Positions 1-6,711 of a DNA stretch of 14,729 nt are shown piece after piece. Source of the stretch: Pseudomonadota bacterium (GTDB lineage: Bacteria > Desulfobacterota > Syntrophobacteria > Syntrophobacterales > Syntrophobacteraceae). Numbering within the stretch: position 1 is the stretch's first letter; every line of letters begins with the position of its first letter. The stretch is from NCBI GenBank assembly GCA_023416335.1, contig JAEZHY010000207.1, positions 1 to 14,729 of the forward strand, given 5' to 3'. Made by a program: the position numbers and the translations under genes. The notes below the pieces were generated by a model. That model did no database searches, had not been told where the DNA came from, and worked only from the letters and a program-made list of their open reading frames with translations.

Positions 1-30
1 CCGGCTCAAAAGCACTGCCGGGATGACGGG
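1..30 (+). repeat. Partial copy of dispersed CCGGC/GCCGG hairpin repeat
   Basis: The window opens inside a repeat whose core is a CCGGC / GCCGG hairpin with an 11-base loop (TCAAAAGCACT). The same core occurs at about 5971-6000 in the same orientation and at about 11556-11590 in the opposite orientation. The left part of this copy is cut off by the window edge. It looks like a REP/MITE-type intergenic element; no coding function is visible. Confidence 0.6.
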
Positions 31-360
31 ATTGGGGTTCCGTCGAAGAATGTCTGGGGACCACGTCTCTCCGTTCGCTGGTTCCCAGGGCTCGCCTTGG
101 GAACCCTGGTTTTGGAAGCTCTGCTTCCCACGCGCTTCATCCCACCCGCCGCTCCAAACCGGCCGGACAACGCTGCCTCTTCGGAAAAAACATCGGTAAT
201 CCCGATTCATATCATTAACTAATTCGATACAACCAATTAGACGGAAACCTTCCGCCCTGCTACATTGTCGGCGATTCCCGACTTAATTCATTCACTATTG
301 GACCAATCGTCTCCGGCTGAGGACGGCTCGGGCGTAAATCCATGCGGACAGGACTGCGTG
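31..360. other. Intergenic region upstream of the ModA-like operon
   Basis: No gene is supported here. A TTG-initiated extension of the downstream ORF from 265 is possible, but it would put 32 residues ahead of a Tat signal and is rejected. The stretch contains two hairpins (80-105 and 113-129) and an AT-rich segment at 181-245. That segment holds an inverted repeat CTAATT (219-224) / AATTAG (235-240) with a 10-base loop, which is a candidate operator for the operon. I could not find a convincing -35/-10 or -24/-12 promoter. Confidence 0.4.
80..130. repeat. Twin hairpin intergenic repeat
   Basis: Two adjacent perfect inverted repeats are visible: GGTTCCCA (80-87) with TGGGAACC (98-105), and GGAAGC (114-119) with GCTTCC (123-128). 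Fragments resembling the first recur near 4775 and 11475 (GGTTCCCA followed by TTTC and GGGG). This suggests a dispersed family rather than a gene-specific terminator, since no gene ends immediately before it inside the window. Confidence 0.5.
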
Positions 361-1212
361 ATGAAAAAAGAAAACGAGTGCACATCGAGAAGAACCTTTC
401 TGAAAACGGCGCTGGCTTCGACCATCGGGGCGGCGATACCGGTAAAGAACGCTTCAGCTTTTACGCAGGACAACCTCCAGGTCTGGTCGTGTGGAGGGCT
501 GGCCGAGGCGATGATTCCGGCAAATGCGGTTTTCGAAAAGAAGGCTGGTGTAAAGATCGCCTATACGGGCGCTTTTGCGGCGGCGCTCGGGAAATCGCTT
601 CTCGGGAGCGGACAAACCGAGGTGTTTGCGGGACGGGTGCTCGATCTTGCAAAAAAGTTGCGTCAGGCCGGCAAGATGGAATTTTTCAAGCCCTTGTGTT
701 TCACGAGCTACGTCATGGTCACGCCCAGGGGGAACCCGGCAGGCATAGGCAAGATCGAAGACATGGCCAGACCCGGGGTGCGGGTGGCGCTCGCCCCAGA
801 AGCTTCCCCGCCGGGCGGCGAAGCCGTGCAGGTGCTTCTGAAAAGAGCCGGAATCCAGGAGCAGGTGATGAAGAACATAGTTGTGCGTGGGAGCTGCGTT
901 CAGCGCACCATAGATGACCTGATCGGGTCAAAAGGAGACGTTTCGATCGTCGAACTGCGGATCACGCGAATGCGCGAATTCGAGGGTAAGATGGACATCA
1001 TCCCGATTCCCGAACGATTTTTTCCTCCGCCTCCGCTCACCTTCACGGTCGGAGTCATGAAGAATGCCCGGGACCGCGCCCTTGCCGACGCATATGTCGC
1101 GTTTATCACCTCGGCAGAAGGGCAGGTGTTTTTCGAAAGGCAGGGCTTTATCCCGGCAATATCGGACCGGGGGCGTGAGCTTATTGAAAAACTGGGGGTG
1201 AAAGATGCCTGA
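361..1212 (+). CDS. Tat-exported ModA-like substrate-binding protein
   Basis: A 283-residue protein of the periplasmic binding-protein type 2 fold, closest in feel to ModA/molybdate-binding proteins (SBP_bac_11). The ATG at 361 is chosen because it places a twin-arginine motif (SRRTFLK, residues 9-15) at the start of a signal peptide ending near ASA (31-33); AGGA lies upstream. The mature part begins with a ModA-like strand but reads WSCGGL (42-47) where ModA has its Ser-containing oxyanion loop, and it carries three cysteines (44, 113, 179) and a four-proline run (222-225). The C-terminal segment (TFTVGVMKN to QGFIP, about 227-264) is typical of the family. No ABC permease or ATPase follows. 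The gene instead overlaps the NapH-like gene by 8 bases, so it may be a metal- or oxyanion-binding accessory of that membrane protein. The fold is fairly sure; the ligand is unknown. Confidence 0.85.
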   Translation: MKKENECTSRRTFLKTALASTIGAAIPVKNASAFTQDNLQVWSCGGLAEAMIPANAVFEKKAGVKIAYTGAFAAALGKSLLGSGQTEVFAGRVLDLAKKLRQAGKMEFFKPLCFTSYVMVTPRGNPAGIGKIEDMARPGVRVALAPEASPPGGEAVQVLLKRAGIQEQVMKNIVVRGSCVQRTIDDLIGSKGDVSIVELRITRMREFEGKMDIIPIPERFFPPPPLTFTVGVMKNARDRALADAYVAFITSAEGQVFFERQGFIPAISDRGRELIEKLGVKDA

Positions 1213-1996
1213 TGCGCAAAACGCGGTGGAAATATCGCGGCCCGCCGGAAAATCCCTTTCTCTTTCCGCTGTGCGCAGACTCGTGCAGGTCGGGATGCTT
1301 GGAGTTCTCGGCCAGTGGTCTTTTTACGGCATCTTCCGGTGTCCGTTCGTGGTGCCTTACGTGAGCTGCCAAAACTGCCCTGTGATCACCTGCCACGGCC
1401 GCATTTTCACCATGTTCTGGGGCTACTGGCTGCTCCTGCCCCTGTCCGTGATCCTGTTCGGCCGCGCCTTCTGCGGCTGGGCATGCCCGGGCGGTTTCGT
1501 GAACCAGATACTTGGCAAAATTGCGCCAGTAAAACTCCGAACGAGAAATTGTCTGACCCGTTATGCCCCGATCGGACTGTTCTTCGGCCTGCTTCTTGCC
1601 GTAGGCGCCTACTTTTACTTCGGACAACTCCGGGCAAACGTGCCCATCCGTACGGGAGGCTTTTTCGAGTCGGTCGGACTCACCTTCGAGCATGCCGGAA
1701 TGCTTTGGCTGGTGCGGACTTTCATCGTGTCCGGGTTTCTCGTCCTGGGGCTCCTGCTCGCCAATGCCTGGTGCCGGTTCGCATGTCCCGGCGGGGGAAT
1801 GTTCGAGGCGGTGAAGCGGCTCTCTATATTCAACTTTTATAAGACGTCCGCGTGCAACGACTGCGATGTGTGCCTCAAAAAATGCGAAATGGGTACCCGT
1901 CCGGGCGAAAGGAACTGCACGAACTGCGGCGACTGCCTGAACGTATGTCCGACAGGTGCGATCCGGTTCGGCAGGAAGAAGCCCTCCGATGCATAA
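1205..1996 (+). CDS. NapH-like membrane protein with two [4Fe-4S] ferredoxin motifs
   Basis: A 263-residue inner-membrane electron-transfer protein of the NapH/NosR/CcoG-like family. Four hydrophobic segments are visible (about 28-48, 68-88, 120-140, 167-188). Two family CP motifs follow membrane segments: FCGWACPGG (Cys90, Cys94) and WCRFACPGG (Cys190, Cys194). A further cysteine cluster lies between the first two helices (Cys55, Cys58, Cys63). The C-terminal soluble part carries two CxxCxxCxxxC clusters: Cys217/220/223/227 and Cys238/241/244/248, the second ending in CP as in bacterial ferredoxins. In this family such proteins pass electrons between quinol and periplasmic or cytoplasmic partners. 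The start at 1205 overlaps the ModA-like gene by 8 bases after a GGGGGTG ribosome-binding site, and the stop overlaps the radical SAM start. It could reduce the neighbouring radical SAM protein; that is inference. Confidence 0.9.
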   Translation: MPDAQNAVEISRPAGKSLSLSAVRRLVQVGMLGVLGQWSFYGIFRCPFVVPYVSCQNCPVITCHGRIFTMFWGYWLLLPLSVILFGRAFCGWACPGGFVNQILGKIAPVKLRTRNCLTRYAPIGLFFGLLLAVGAYFYFGQLRANVPIRTGGFFESVGLTFEHAGMLWLVRTFIVSGFLVLGLLLANAWCRFACPGGGMFEAVKRLSIFNFYKTSACNDCDVCLKKCEMGTRPGERNCTNCGDCLNVCPTGAIRFGRKKPSDA

Positions 1997-2888
1997 CCTC
2001 CTTCAGCTGCAAAAAAGGCCGCTTCCCCATCCCTGCTTCGATGAGAAGGCCGGACGAACATGCGGACGCATACACCTGCCGGTCGCGCCGGCCTGCAACA
2101 TCCAGTGCGGGTACTGCAGCAGGAATTATGACTGCGTGAATGAGAGCAGGCCGGGTGTGACGAGCAGGACCATGGAACCCGAAGAAGCCGCCTCATACCT
2201 GGGTGAAATGCTCGTCCGTATGCCTTTTGCAACCGTGGCCGGAATCGCGGGTCCGGGCGATGCATTCTGCGATCCCCGGCGGACTCTTGCCACCCTCGAG
2301 CTGATTCGAAAGTCACATCCGTGGCTGAATCTCTGCCTTTCGACCAACGGCCTGAATATAACTCCATATATCAAAGACCTGAAACGACTTGGTGTCGGCT
2401 ACGTGACTGTGACGGTCAATGCGGCAACTCCGGAAACGGGGGCGATGATCTATTCGTATGTAAAGAATGGAAAGCAGATGCTTCGCGGGACAGAAGGGGC
2501 TGGGCTTCTTATCGGGAGGCAGTTCGAAGCGATAGCCGCTCTTGCGGCGGAAGACATTACGGTCAAAGTCAACACGGTTGCCGTATCCGACGTCAACACG
2601 GGTGAAGTGGAGGATATTGCACGCCGTGCTTCGGAACTCGGCGCCGCCATCATGAACATAATCCCCGTGATCCCTGTCCCCGGGACGCCGCTGGAGCATA
2701 TTCCTCCGCTCTCCGCGACCGAAATTGAAGAACTCAGAAAAACTGCCACGGGCCACATCGGGCAGATGCGGCATTGTGTGCGGTGCCGGGCCGATGCTGC
2801 GGGTCTGCTCCATTGCCGTGAAGCGAAAGATTGCCTCTCCGGGCATACCGCAACCGGGGCCGGTTTCACGGCGGCGGCCTTGTCCTGA
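1989..2888 (+). CDS. Short NifB-type radical SAM protein
   Basis: A 299-residue radical SAM enzyme that aligns by eye with the catalytic core of NifB, the enzyme making the [8Fe-9S-C] nitrogenase cofactor precursor. Visible NifB marks are HPCF (Cys16), the SAM-cluster motif CX3CX2C (Cys36, 40, 43), YDC followed by NESRPG (Cys49 to 56), GIAGPGD (85-91), LCLSTNGL (Cys116) and MRHCVRCRADA (Cys263, Cys266). As I recall the NifB structures, these cysteines outside the SAM motif bind the two additional [4Fe-4S] substrate clusters, and all are kept here. There is no C-terminal NifX-like domain, as in archaeal NifB. The ATG at 1989 gives an 8-base overlap with the NapH-like stop, implying coupled translation. 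No nif structural gene is in the window, so this may be a NifB paralogue for another cluster or an orphan nifB. I therefore withhold the symbol. Confidence 0.85.
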   Translation: MHNLLQLQKRPLPHPCFDEKAGRTCGRIHLPVAPACNIQCGYCSRNYDCVNESRPGVTSRTMEPEEAASYLGEMLVRMPFATVAGIAGPGDAFCDPRRTLATLELIRKSHPWLNLCLSTNGLNITPYIKDLKRLGVGYVTVTVNAATPETGAMIYSYVKNGKQMLRGTEGAGLLIGRQFEAIAALAAEDITVKVNTVAVSDVNTGEVEDIARRASELGAAIMNIIPVIPVPGTPLEHIPPLSATEIEELRKTATGHIGQMRHCVRCRADAAGLLHCREAKDCLSGHTATGAGFTAAALS

Positions 2889-2951
2889 AAATCGGGGCAG
2901 ACGATCTCGTTATCGACAATTGAACATCTTAAACAATCCGGGAGAAAAAAG

Positions 2952-3653
2952 ATGGTTGGGACGAAATATCTCGTTCTCTTGTTGGCCGTGGTCTCATTGC
3001 TCGTTTCGGTGCCTGCCGCTTATAGTCAATCCGGGACCGAAATTTCGACCGAAGACCTGAAGCAGATTCTGAAAGCGGGTAAGGCCCATGTCTTCGATGT
3101 GCGTCCTGCCAAAGAATACGCGGTTTCTCACATCCCGGGCAGCATAAACGTTTTTGAAAACGAACTGGAAGGTATGACCGGAATGTGCCCGGATACCGCA
3201 TCGGAGATCGTGCTTTACTGCAATGGGCCGTACTGCCACAAGAGCATTCGGGTGGCGGAACAGCTGATTGGGAAAGGCTATGTGAACGTAAAGAGATTCC
3301 AGCACGGTTTGCCGGTATGGCGGGCCTTCGGCAACACTGCCGAAACCGACCTCGGCGGCTTCAAGTATGTCTTTGCAAACGACAAATCCGCCGTCTTCAT
3401 CGATGCCAGGCCGAAGAGCGAATTCGAAAAGGGTTCGGTGCCCGGGGCCGTGAACATGAAAATGGGCGAAGCCGAGGAGGCCAATAAAGACGGCCGTTTG
3501 CCTTATACCGATCACGGGACCCGGGTCATTGTGTTTGGAGGTACTTCGGAGCAGGCACGGGCTCTCGCCGGGGAAATCGCCCAGAGGGCATACTGGAACA
3601 GCAGCTATTTTTCAGGCACATTCGACGACCTGAAGAAGGCGACGATCTGGTAG
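2952..3653 (+). CDS. Secreted tandem rhodanese-domain protein
   Basis: A 233-residue exported protein. The ATG at 2952 follows GGGAGAA with good spacing, and residues 1-26 form a Sec-type signal peptide ending near AAYSQ. Domain 1 (about 30-125) has the rhodanese signature FDVRPAKEY, then HIPGSIN, and an active-site loop YCNGPYCHKS with Cys90 and Cys95. Domain 2 (about 130-230) repeats the fold (FIDARPKSEF, then VPGAVN), but its loop reads VFGGTSEQA with no cysteine, so it should be catalytically dead. Rhodaneses carry persulfide sulfur. A periplasmic one beside an Fe-S/radical SAM operon could supply or remove sulfur or act as a redox partner. It sits 63 bases after the radical SAM gene on the same strand and is probably the last gene of the operon. 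The family is certain; the role is inferred. Confidence 0.9.
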   Translation: MVGTKYLVLLLAVVSLLVSVPAAYSQSGTEISTEDLKQILKAGKAHVFDVRPAKEYAVSHIPGSINVFENELEGMTGMCPDTASEIVLYCNGPYCHKSIRVAEQLIGKGYVNVKRFQHGLPVWRAFGNTAETDLGGFKYVFANDKSAVFIDARPKSEFEKGSVPGAVNMKMGEAEEANKDGRLPYTDHGTRVIVFGGTSEQARALAGEIAQRAYWNSSYFSGTFDDLKKATIW

Positions 3654-4136
3654 CTCACCGACCCGGCCAGACGATTCCCAAACCGAAGCTCATATGCGTC
3701 AACTTTAGCAAAAAAGGATTGTAAAGCTTCGAGATGGAACGATTGGGAGATCCCCTGCCCTGAAGGGGCAAAATAATTCCAGTCCAGGGTAGCCACCCTG
3801 GGAAAAGAACCGACGACAAATTTCCCCTTTACCCTGAAAGGGTTACATAAGATGCTCCCTTTCGCGGATCTCAGCTGATTGGGGACATTCTATTTAACCC
3901 CTTCAGGGTAGACGTGGTTGGATGTTGCCGGTCCTCTCCCAGGGTGGCGCTCCGCTGACCCTGGGCTGAAATTATTTAGCGCTTTCAGCGCAAAAAACAA
4001 CTCGGTTAGCTATTAAGTTGAAGCATATGAACCGAAACTTGGGAAACCTGGAATTCGATTTTTGTTTTTGGTCCAAACCGTGTCCGGGACTTCTTATCGG
4101 CGGAGATTTTTCAGTTCACTGCTCACTGATGACGGT
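3654..4136. other. Gene-free gap dominated by a large palindrome
   Basis: No coding region is supported between the rhodanese stop and the end of the convergent DUF5661-like gene. Most of the gap is the 3758-3990 inverted repeat. The remainder (3991-4136) shows no clear gene, promoter or terminator. Confidence 0.6.
3758..3990. repeat. Large imperfect inverted repeat (about 100-base arms)
   Basis: The left arm (3758-3854) matches the reverse complement of the right arm (3886-3990) over almost its whole length, around a 31-base centre (3855-3885). Shared blocks in order are CTGAARGGG/CTAAATAATT, CCAGGGT, a CACCCTGGGA block, GACCGRC, then ACCCTGAARGGGTT and a final ATAGRATG. Each arm also contains two copies of a CCCTGAARGGG(N)nAAATA unit and a CCCAGGGT/ACCCTGGG hairpin, so the element is nested. 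The outer ends and the 4-8-base insertion near 3950 are imperfect. Transcribed, it would fold into a long branched hairpin between two convergent genes. I recall similar CCCTGAAGGG/CCCAGGGT repeats from other environmental genomes, but cannot confirm a family name. Confidence 0.75.
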
Positions 4137-4580
4137 TCACTCCTGCGGCATCCGGCCGGCTTCCGCCCTGCTCAGGACGAGTTTTGCCTGCAGGAGTTTC
4201 TTGTACAGCTTCAGCAGCTTTTCCGGATTGCCTGCCGCGGCGGCTTTGAAGATGTCTCCCTCCAATTCCGCCACTTCCAGCCGATCGTAGTAGTCCAGGG
4301 TCTCCTTCAGGTGTGCCAGGACGATTTTGCCGGTCAGGATCGGATGGTTGTTGGTGACGTTCGCGCTCTTATAGCGGGTACCGTGTTCCAACTCCACCTC
4401 CAGCCCCTGCCGGAAACTGTCCGGGCTGATTTCCAGCCCGTCTTTATCGATTTCCGCGAGGATCCTGCTTGCCTCCTCCGGAAGCACCCGAGGCTCCGAG
4501 AGTTCCGTCCAGTCTCTGATCCCGAGAAGTCCGCAGACCCTTTTCACCTCTTCGACCGTCACATACACTGGAATATCCAT
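4137..4580 (-). CDS. Small cytoplasmic protein resembling DUF5661
   Basis: A 147-residue protein without signal peptide or membrane segment. The ATG at 4580 is preferred over one six codons upstream because GGGAG sits 4 bases ahead of it. The central segment (GLEVELEHGTRYKSANVTNN, then ILTGKIVLAHLKETLDYYDRLE) resembles the family I know as DUF5661, whose hallmark is an EHGT...NVT...KIxLAHLxExxDYY pattern; this is from memory, not a search. The N-terminal half looks like a short helical domain (VEEVKRVCGLLGI), and the C-terminal part is a charged helix rich in Ala, Leu and Lys. No function is established. It is isolated: the flanking regions are repeats, and the next minus-strand gene begins more than 1 kb away at 5595. 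Confidence 0.75.
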   Translation of the reverse strand: MDIPVYVTVEEVKRVCGLLGIRDWTELSEPRVLPEEASRILAEIDKDGLEISPDSFRQGLEVELEHGTRYKSANVTNNHPILTGKIVLAHLKETLDYYDRLEVAELEGDIFKAAAAGNPEKLLKLYKKLLQAKLVLSRAEAGRMPQE

Positions 4581-4932
4581 ATTTCTCCCTGTGCTCATAG
4601 AATAACCTGAAGATTTCGGAGCCGACCGGCCCCATCCGAGATTTCCTGGTCGGATTTTAGCCGTTTGGCTCCTGCTTATCCAATATCCCGCGGCTGTAAG
4701 GCCCGGGATAAGCCGATTCTAAGAGGAGGATATCCTCTGCTCAAGTGCCCGATTGATTTTCATGCCAATTTCGCTGGTTCCCAGATTTCGGGGAAGCACA
4801 TGCCGGGAGGCCGGATGGTTTCGAACCTATGTTTCGTTGCTCGCCTCAACCTGAACAAAGCGGACCTCAGAAACGATGAATTTCAGCTCCGCTCCCACTC
4901 ATCCATCCGGTCGGATTCCGTATGTTGTATGT
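4581..4932. other. Gene-free gap with small inverted repeats
   Basis: No gene is supported. Visible structure: GCTTATCC (4674-4681) pairs with GGATAAGC (4706-4713); a perfect 12-base palindrome GAGGATATCCTC lies at 4726-4737; and 4862-4906 resembles the repeats at 11338-11424 and 11768-11854. The promoter of the DUF5661-like gene should lie in the first 120 bases but I cannot identify it. Confidence 0.5.
4862..4906 (+). repeat. Diverged third copy of the CTCCCACYCATCC repeat
   Basis: The stretch aligns with the 3' half of the two better copies near 11.4 and 11.8 kb. Shared words are ACCTCA, ACGATG, and a CGCTCCCAC(C/T)CATCC block at the end, with one single-base gap. By eye about three quarters of positions agree. 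It lies 27 bases beyond the stop of the RraA-like gene. Confidence 0.45.
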
Positions 4933-5595
4933 CTACTCCAGGCCCAGCGCTTTCAATCTTGCGGCAAGCCATTGGGGAGCGATTTTTCCCTCGGAAATCT
5001 CCCTGATTCGGCTGCTTTCGCCTGCCAGCTTGACTTCGGCCTTTTGCAGGGCTTCTTCCAGTTGCATTCGGGGCACGACGCAGACCCCGTCGGCATTTCC
5101 GAAAACGAGATCTCCCGGCTCGATGCCGACCCCGCCGCAGACTATCGGCACGTTGATGGAACCGGCGCATTCGCGGCTTGCCGATTGGGGAACAGTTCCG
5201 ATCGCGAATACCGGATACCTGAAATCGCGAATGTCTTCAACATCCCGAACGACGCCGTCGACTACCGTCCCGGCTGCGCCGGCCTTCATGGCAGCCCGCG
5301 TCATCATGTCTCCCCATACCGCGTTCGTGGTGCATTCGCCTGTTTCGGCAACGAGTACGTAACCCGGAGCGGCCTGGCAAAGAGCGCGGTGCAGGAGGAG
5401 ATTGTCCCGCGGATTCAGTTTCACCGTGAGGGCAGTGCCGATAACGACGGCCCCGGCCCAGACCGGCTTTATGCGGTAATCCATTGCCCCGGTGTTGCCC
5501 ATTGCGTCGCATAACAGGGCGGGTGAGAGCTTCCGCGCCCTCTCAATAAGCAATTCTTCAACCGGTGCGGCATTTGTCAGGATGCGTGAATCCAC
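4933..5595 (-). CDS. RraA/HMG-CHA aldolase-family protein
   Basis: A 220-residue protein of the RraA-like (formerly MenG/dimethylmenaquinone methyltransferase) family. Some members are divalent-metal class II aldolases that cleave 4-hydroxy-4-methyl-2-oxoglutarate or 4-carboxy-4-hydroxy-2-oxoadipate to pyruvate plus a 2-oxoacid; others bind RNase E. The GTG at 5595 is chosen because AGGAGAGG precedes it with 7 bases between. The open frame continues upstream to 5766, but that part crosses a palindromic repeat and lacks family sequence. Key residues for the aldolases are present: WGD (94-96) and DGVVRD (113-118, with Arg117 and Asp118), plus the alanine/glycine-rich AGAAGTVV strand before them. 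As the last gene of the minus-strand catabolic set it would fit as the carbon-carbon bond-cleaving step. The 438-base gap to the cyclase gene leaves co-transcription uncertain. Confidence 0.85.
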   Translation of the reverse strand: MDSRILTNAAPVEELLIERARKLSPALLCDAMGNTGAMDYRIKPVWAGAVVIGTALTVKLNPRDNLLLHRALCQAAPGYVLVAETGECTTNAVWGDMMTRAAMKAGAAGTVVDGVVRDVEDIRDFRYPVFAIGTVPQSASRECAGSINVPIVCGGVGIEPGDLVFGNADGVCVVPRMQLEEALQKAEVKLAGESSRIREISEGKIAPQWLAARLKALGLE

Positions 5596-5651
5596 TGTTC
5601 GACCTCTCCTCTTACGAAACTTCAATGATGGTGTACGGTGAGCGACCGTTG

Positions 5652-5679
5652 GGTGGGCACGAGCTTCACCGTGCCCACC
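5652..5679. repeat. Perfect 10-bp-arm hairpin repeat GGTGGGCACG/CGTGCCCACC
   Basis: Arms at 5652-5661 and 5670-5679 are exact reverse complements around an 8-base loop (AGCTTCAC). A related element with a very similar loop lies at 14640-14668. There is no T-run, so it is not a typical terminator in either direction. Confidence 0.65.
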
Positions 5680-5897
5680 TTCCATCCCCTTGGATAATGG
5701 TTCATCGGAATTGCCGGGTGGTGGGCGCCCCAATACCCAATGCTGTTGCTTTAATGCCCCCGTCACGGTAGGCCAAGTATTTTGGATAGCACGTACCGGA
5801 TACTATCCGGCCTGCCGGGGCGGGGTTCCCAAAGCGGAGGGGCTGTTGCCCAAATCATCGCGGCAGCCCCTAATGACTCGCAGAGCCCAACCTCGTC

Positions 5898-5917
5898 ATT
5901 CCGATGGACATCGGAAT
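5898..5917. repeat. Inverted repeat ATTCCGATG/CATCGGAAT
   Basis: A perfect 9-base inverted repeat with a 2-base loop, embedded in the phrase GTCATTCCG...CGGAATCCAG. That phrase is the layout of a widespread proteobacterial intergenic repeat (recalled from general knowledge, not searched). It directly precedes the 5941-6001 repeat and may be part of the same composite unit. Confidence 0.55.
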
Positions 5918-5940
5918 CCAGGCTTTGGGGCAGATTAATC

Positions 5941-6001
5941 GTGAATTAAAGGCCTTAAAAACTCTGGGTCCCGGCTCAAAAGCGCTGCCGGGATGACAGG
6001 A
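5941..6001 (+). repeat. Dispersed repeat with CCCGGC/GCCGGG hairpin
   Basis: Contains TTAAAAACTC followed by CCCGGC, an 11-base loop, and GCCGGG. Its reverse complement matches 11556-11611 over about 54 bases with roughly seven mismatches by eye, and its right end matches the start of the window. At its right end it runs to within about 33 bases of the cyclase stop codon. Confidence 0.7.
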
Positions 6002-6033
6002 CCATGGGAATCTCCCGGCCGGCAGCCGTATAT

Positions 6034-6711
6034 CTACCATTCCTCTATTGCTACGGCTCTGATAGGCGAAGCGGTCAGCCCCGCGAAATTAAGGGGAAGC
6101 CCCATAAAAAAGAACCGTGTCTGCGAGAGCTTATCGAGATTGGTCAAATTCTCGATTATTCCGATTTCTTTCCCCAGAAACTCCATGTGCGAAGGTCTTC
6201 TCATATCCGAGCCGGTGTCGATGTTTGCCAGATTCACTCCGACGCATTTCACTTTCTGTGCTGCAAGCCATTTTGCAGCTTCTTCGCTGATGCCCGCCGC
6301 CTCGAAGAAGCCGGGTCCACCCCACTCCCCGGGCCAACTTCTGATGAGGACAATATCATCCGGCTCTATTTGCGTATTCGTGAGAGCCAGTCTTTTCACG
6401 AGCATTTCGACTTCGACGGGCTTGTCCGGTGCTTTTTCGGAAACGTCGATGAGGACCGCCTTCCCGAACGTCCTGTCCAGAGGGACCTCCTCTATCGTCT
6501 TCGCTCCTTCGATGAAATGGTGGGGTGCGTCGAAATGCGTACCGGTATGGTCGGAGAGCAGCATCAGCTTATTTGAATATCCCCTGCAGGGAGGTGTGAA
6601 TCTCGGGGCCGTAAACCAGTGAGCCACCTGGTCTGTAATTGATGTCCTGATATGGGCGGGGTTCGTTACCATTCCGTCTGTTATGCGGAGAGTCAGATCG
6701 ACATATTTCAT
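6034..6711 (-). CDS. Cyclase-family (kynurenine formamidase-like) metal-dependent hydrolase
   Basis: A 225-residue cytoplasmic protein of the Cyclase family (PF04199 type). The ATG at 6711 has GGGGGTG just upstream and starts MKYVDLTL, typical of the family; an ATG 15 codons earlier lacks such a site. The defining motif reads SDHTGTHFDAPHHF at residues 53-66, giving the metal ligands and catalytic residues His55, His59, Asp61 and His64/65. A second conserved block is LIRSWPGEWGGPGF, and the C-terminal half contains VGVNLANIDTG. Family members hydrolyse amides, lactones or thioesters. Here the enzyme lies downstream of the dehydratase subunits on the same strand, so it may open a lactone or hydrolyse an activated intermediate in the same pathway. 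The 223-base gap to the LeuD-like gene contains a GGCACG/CGTGCC hairpin. The substrate is unknown. Confidence 0.85.
   Translation of the reverse strand: MKYVDLTLRITDGMVTNPAHIRTSITDQVAHWFTAPRFTPPCRGYSNKLMLLSDHTGTHFDAPHHFIEGAKTIEEVPLDRTFGKAVLIDVSEKAPDKPVEVEMLVKRLALTNTQIEPDDIVLIRSWPGEWGGPGFFEAAGISEEAAKWLAAQKVKCVGVNLANIDTGSDMRRPSHMEFLGKEIGIIENLTNLDKLSQTRFFFMGLPLNFAGLTASPIRAVAIEEW

Larger units (their letters stand above)
5596..6033. other. Repeat-filled gap between rraA-like and cyclase genes
   Basis: No gene is supported. The gap is a mosaic of hairpin repeats: 5652-5679, a GGGGCTGTTGCCCAAAT block at about 5837-5853 shared with 11497-11513, 5898-5917, and 5941-6001. Such an insertion inside a likely operon suggests repeat invasion or a separate promoter for the RraA-like gene. 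Confidence 0.55.

Noticed and set aside
265..360. TTG-initiated N-terminal extension of the ModA-like protein
   Set aside because: It would bury the twin-arginine signal 40 residues inside the protein, has no good ribosome-binding site, and the ATG at 361 fits a normal Tat signal.
5652..5665. GG-N10-GC spacing on the minus strand upstream of the RraA-like gene
   Set aside because: Only the dinucleotide spacing fits; it lacks TTGC and arises from the palindromic repeat.
5596..5766. 57-residue N-terminal extension of the RraA-like protein
   Set aside because: It runs through the 5652-5679 palindrome, has no family similarity, and AGGAGAGG precedes the GTG at 5595.
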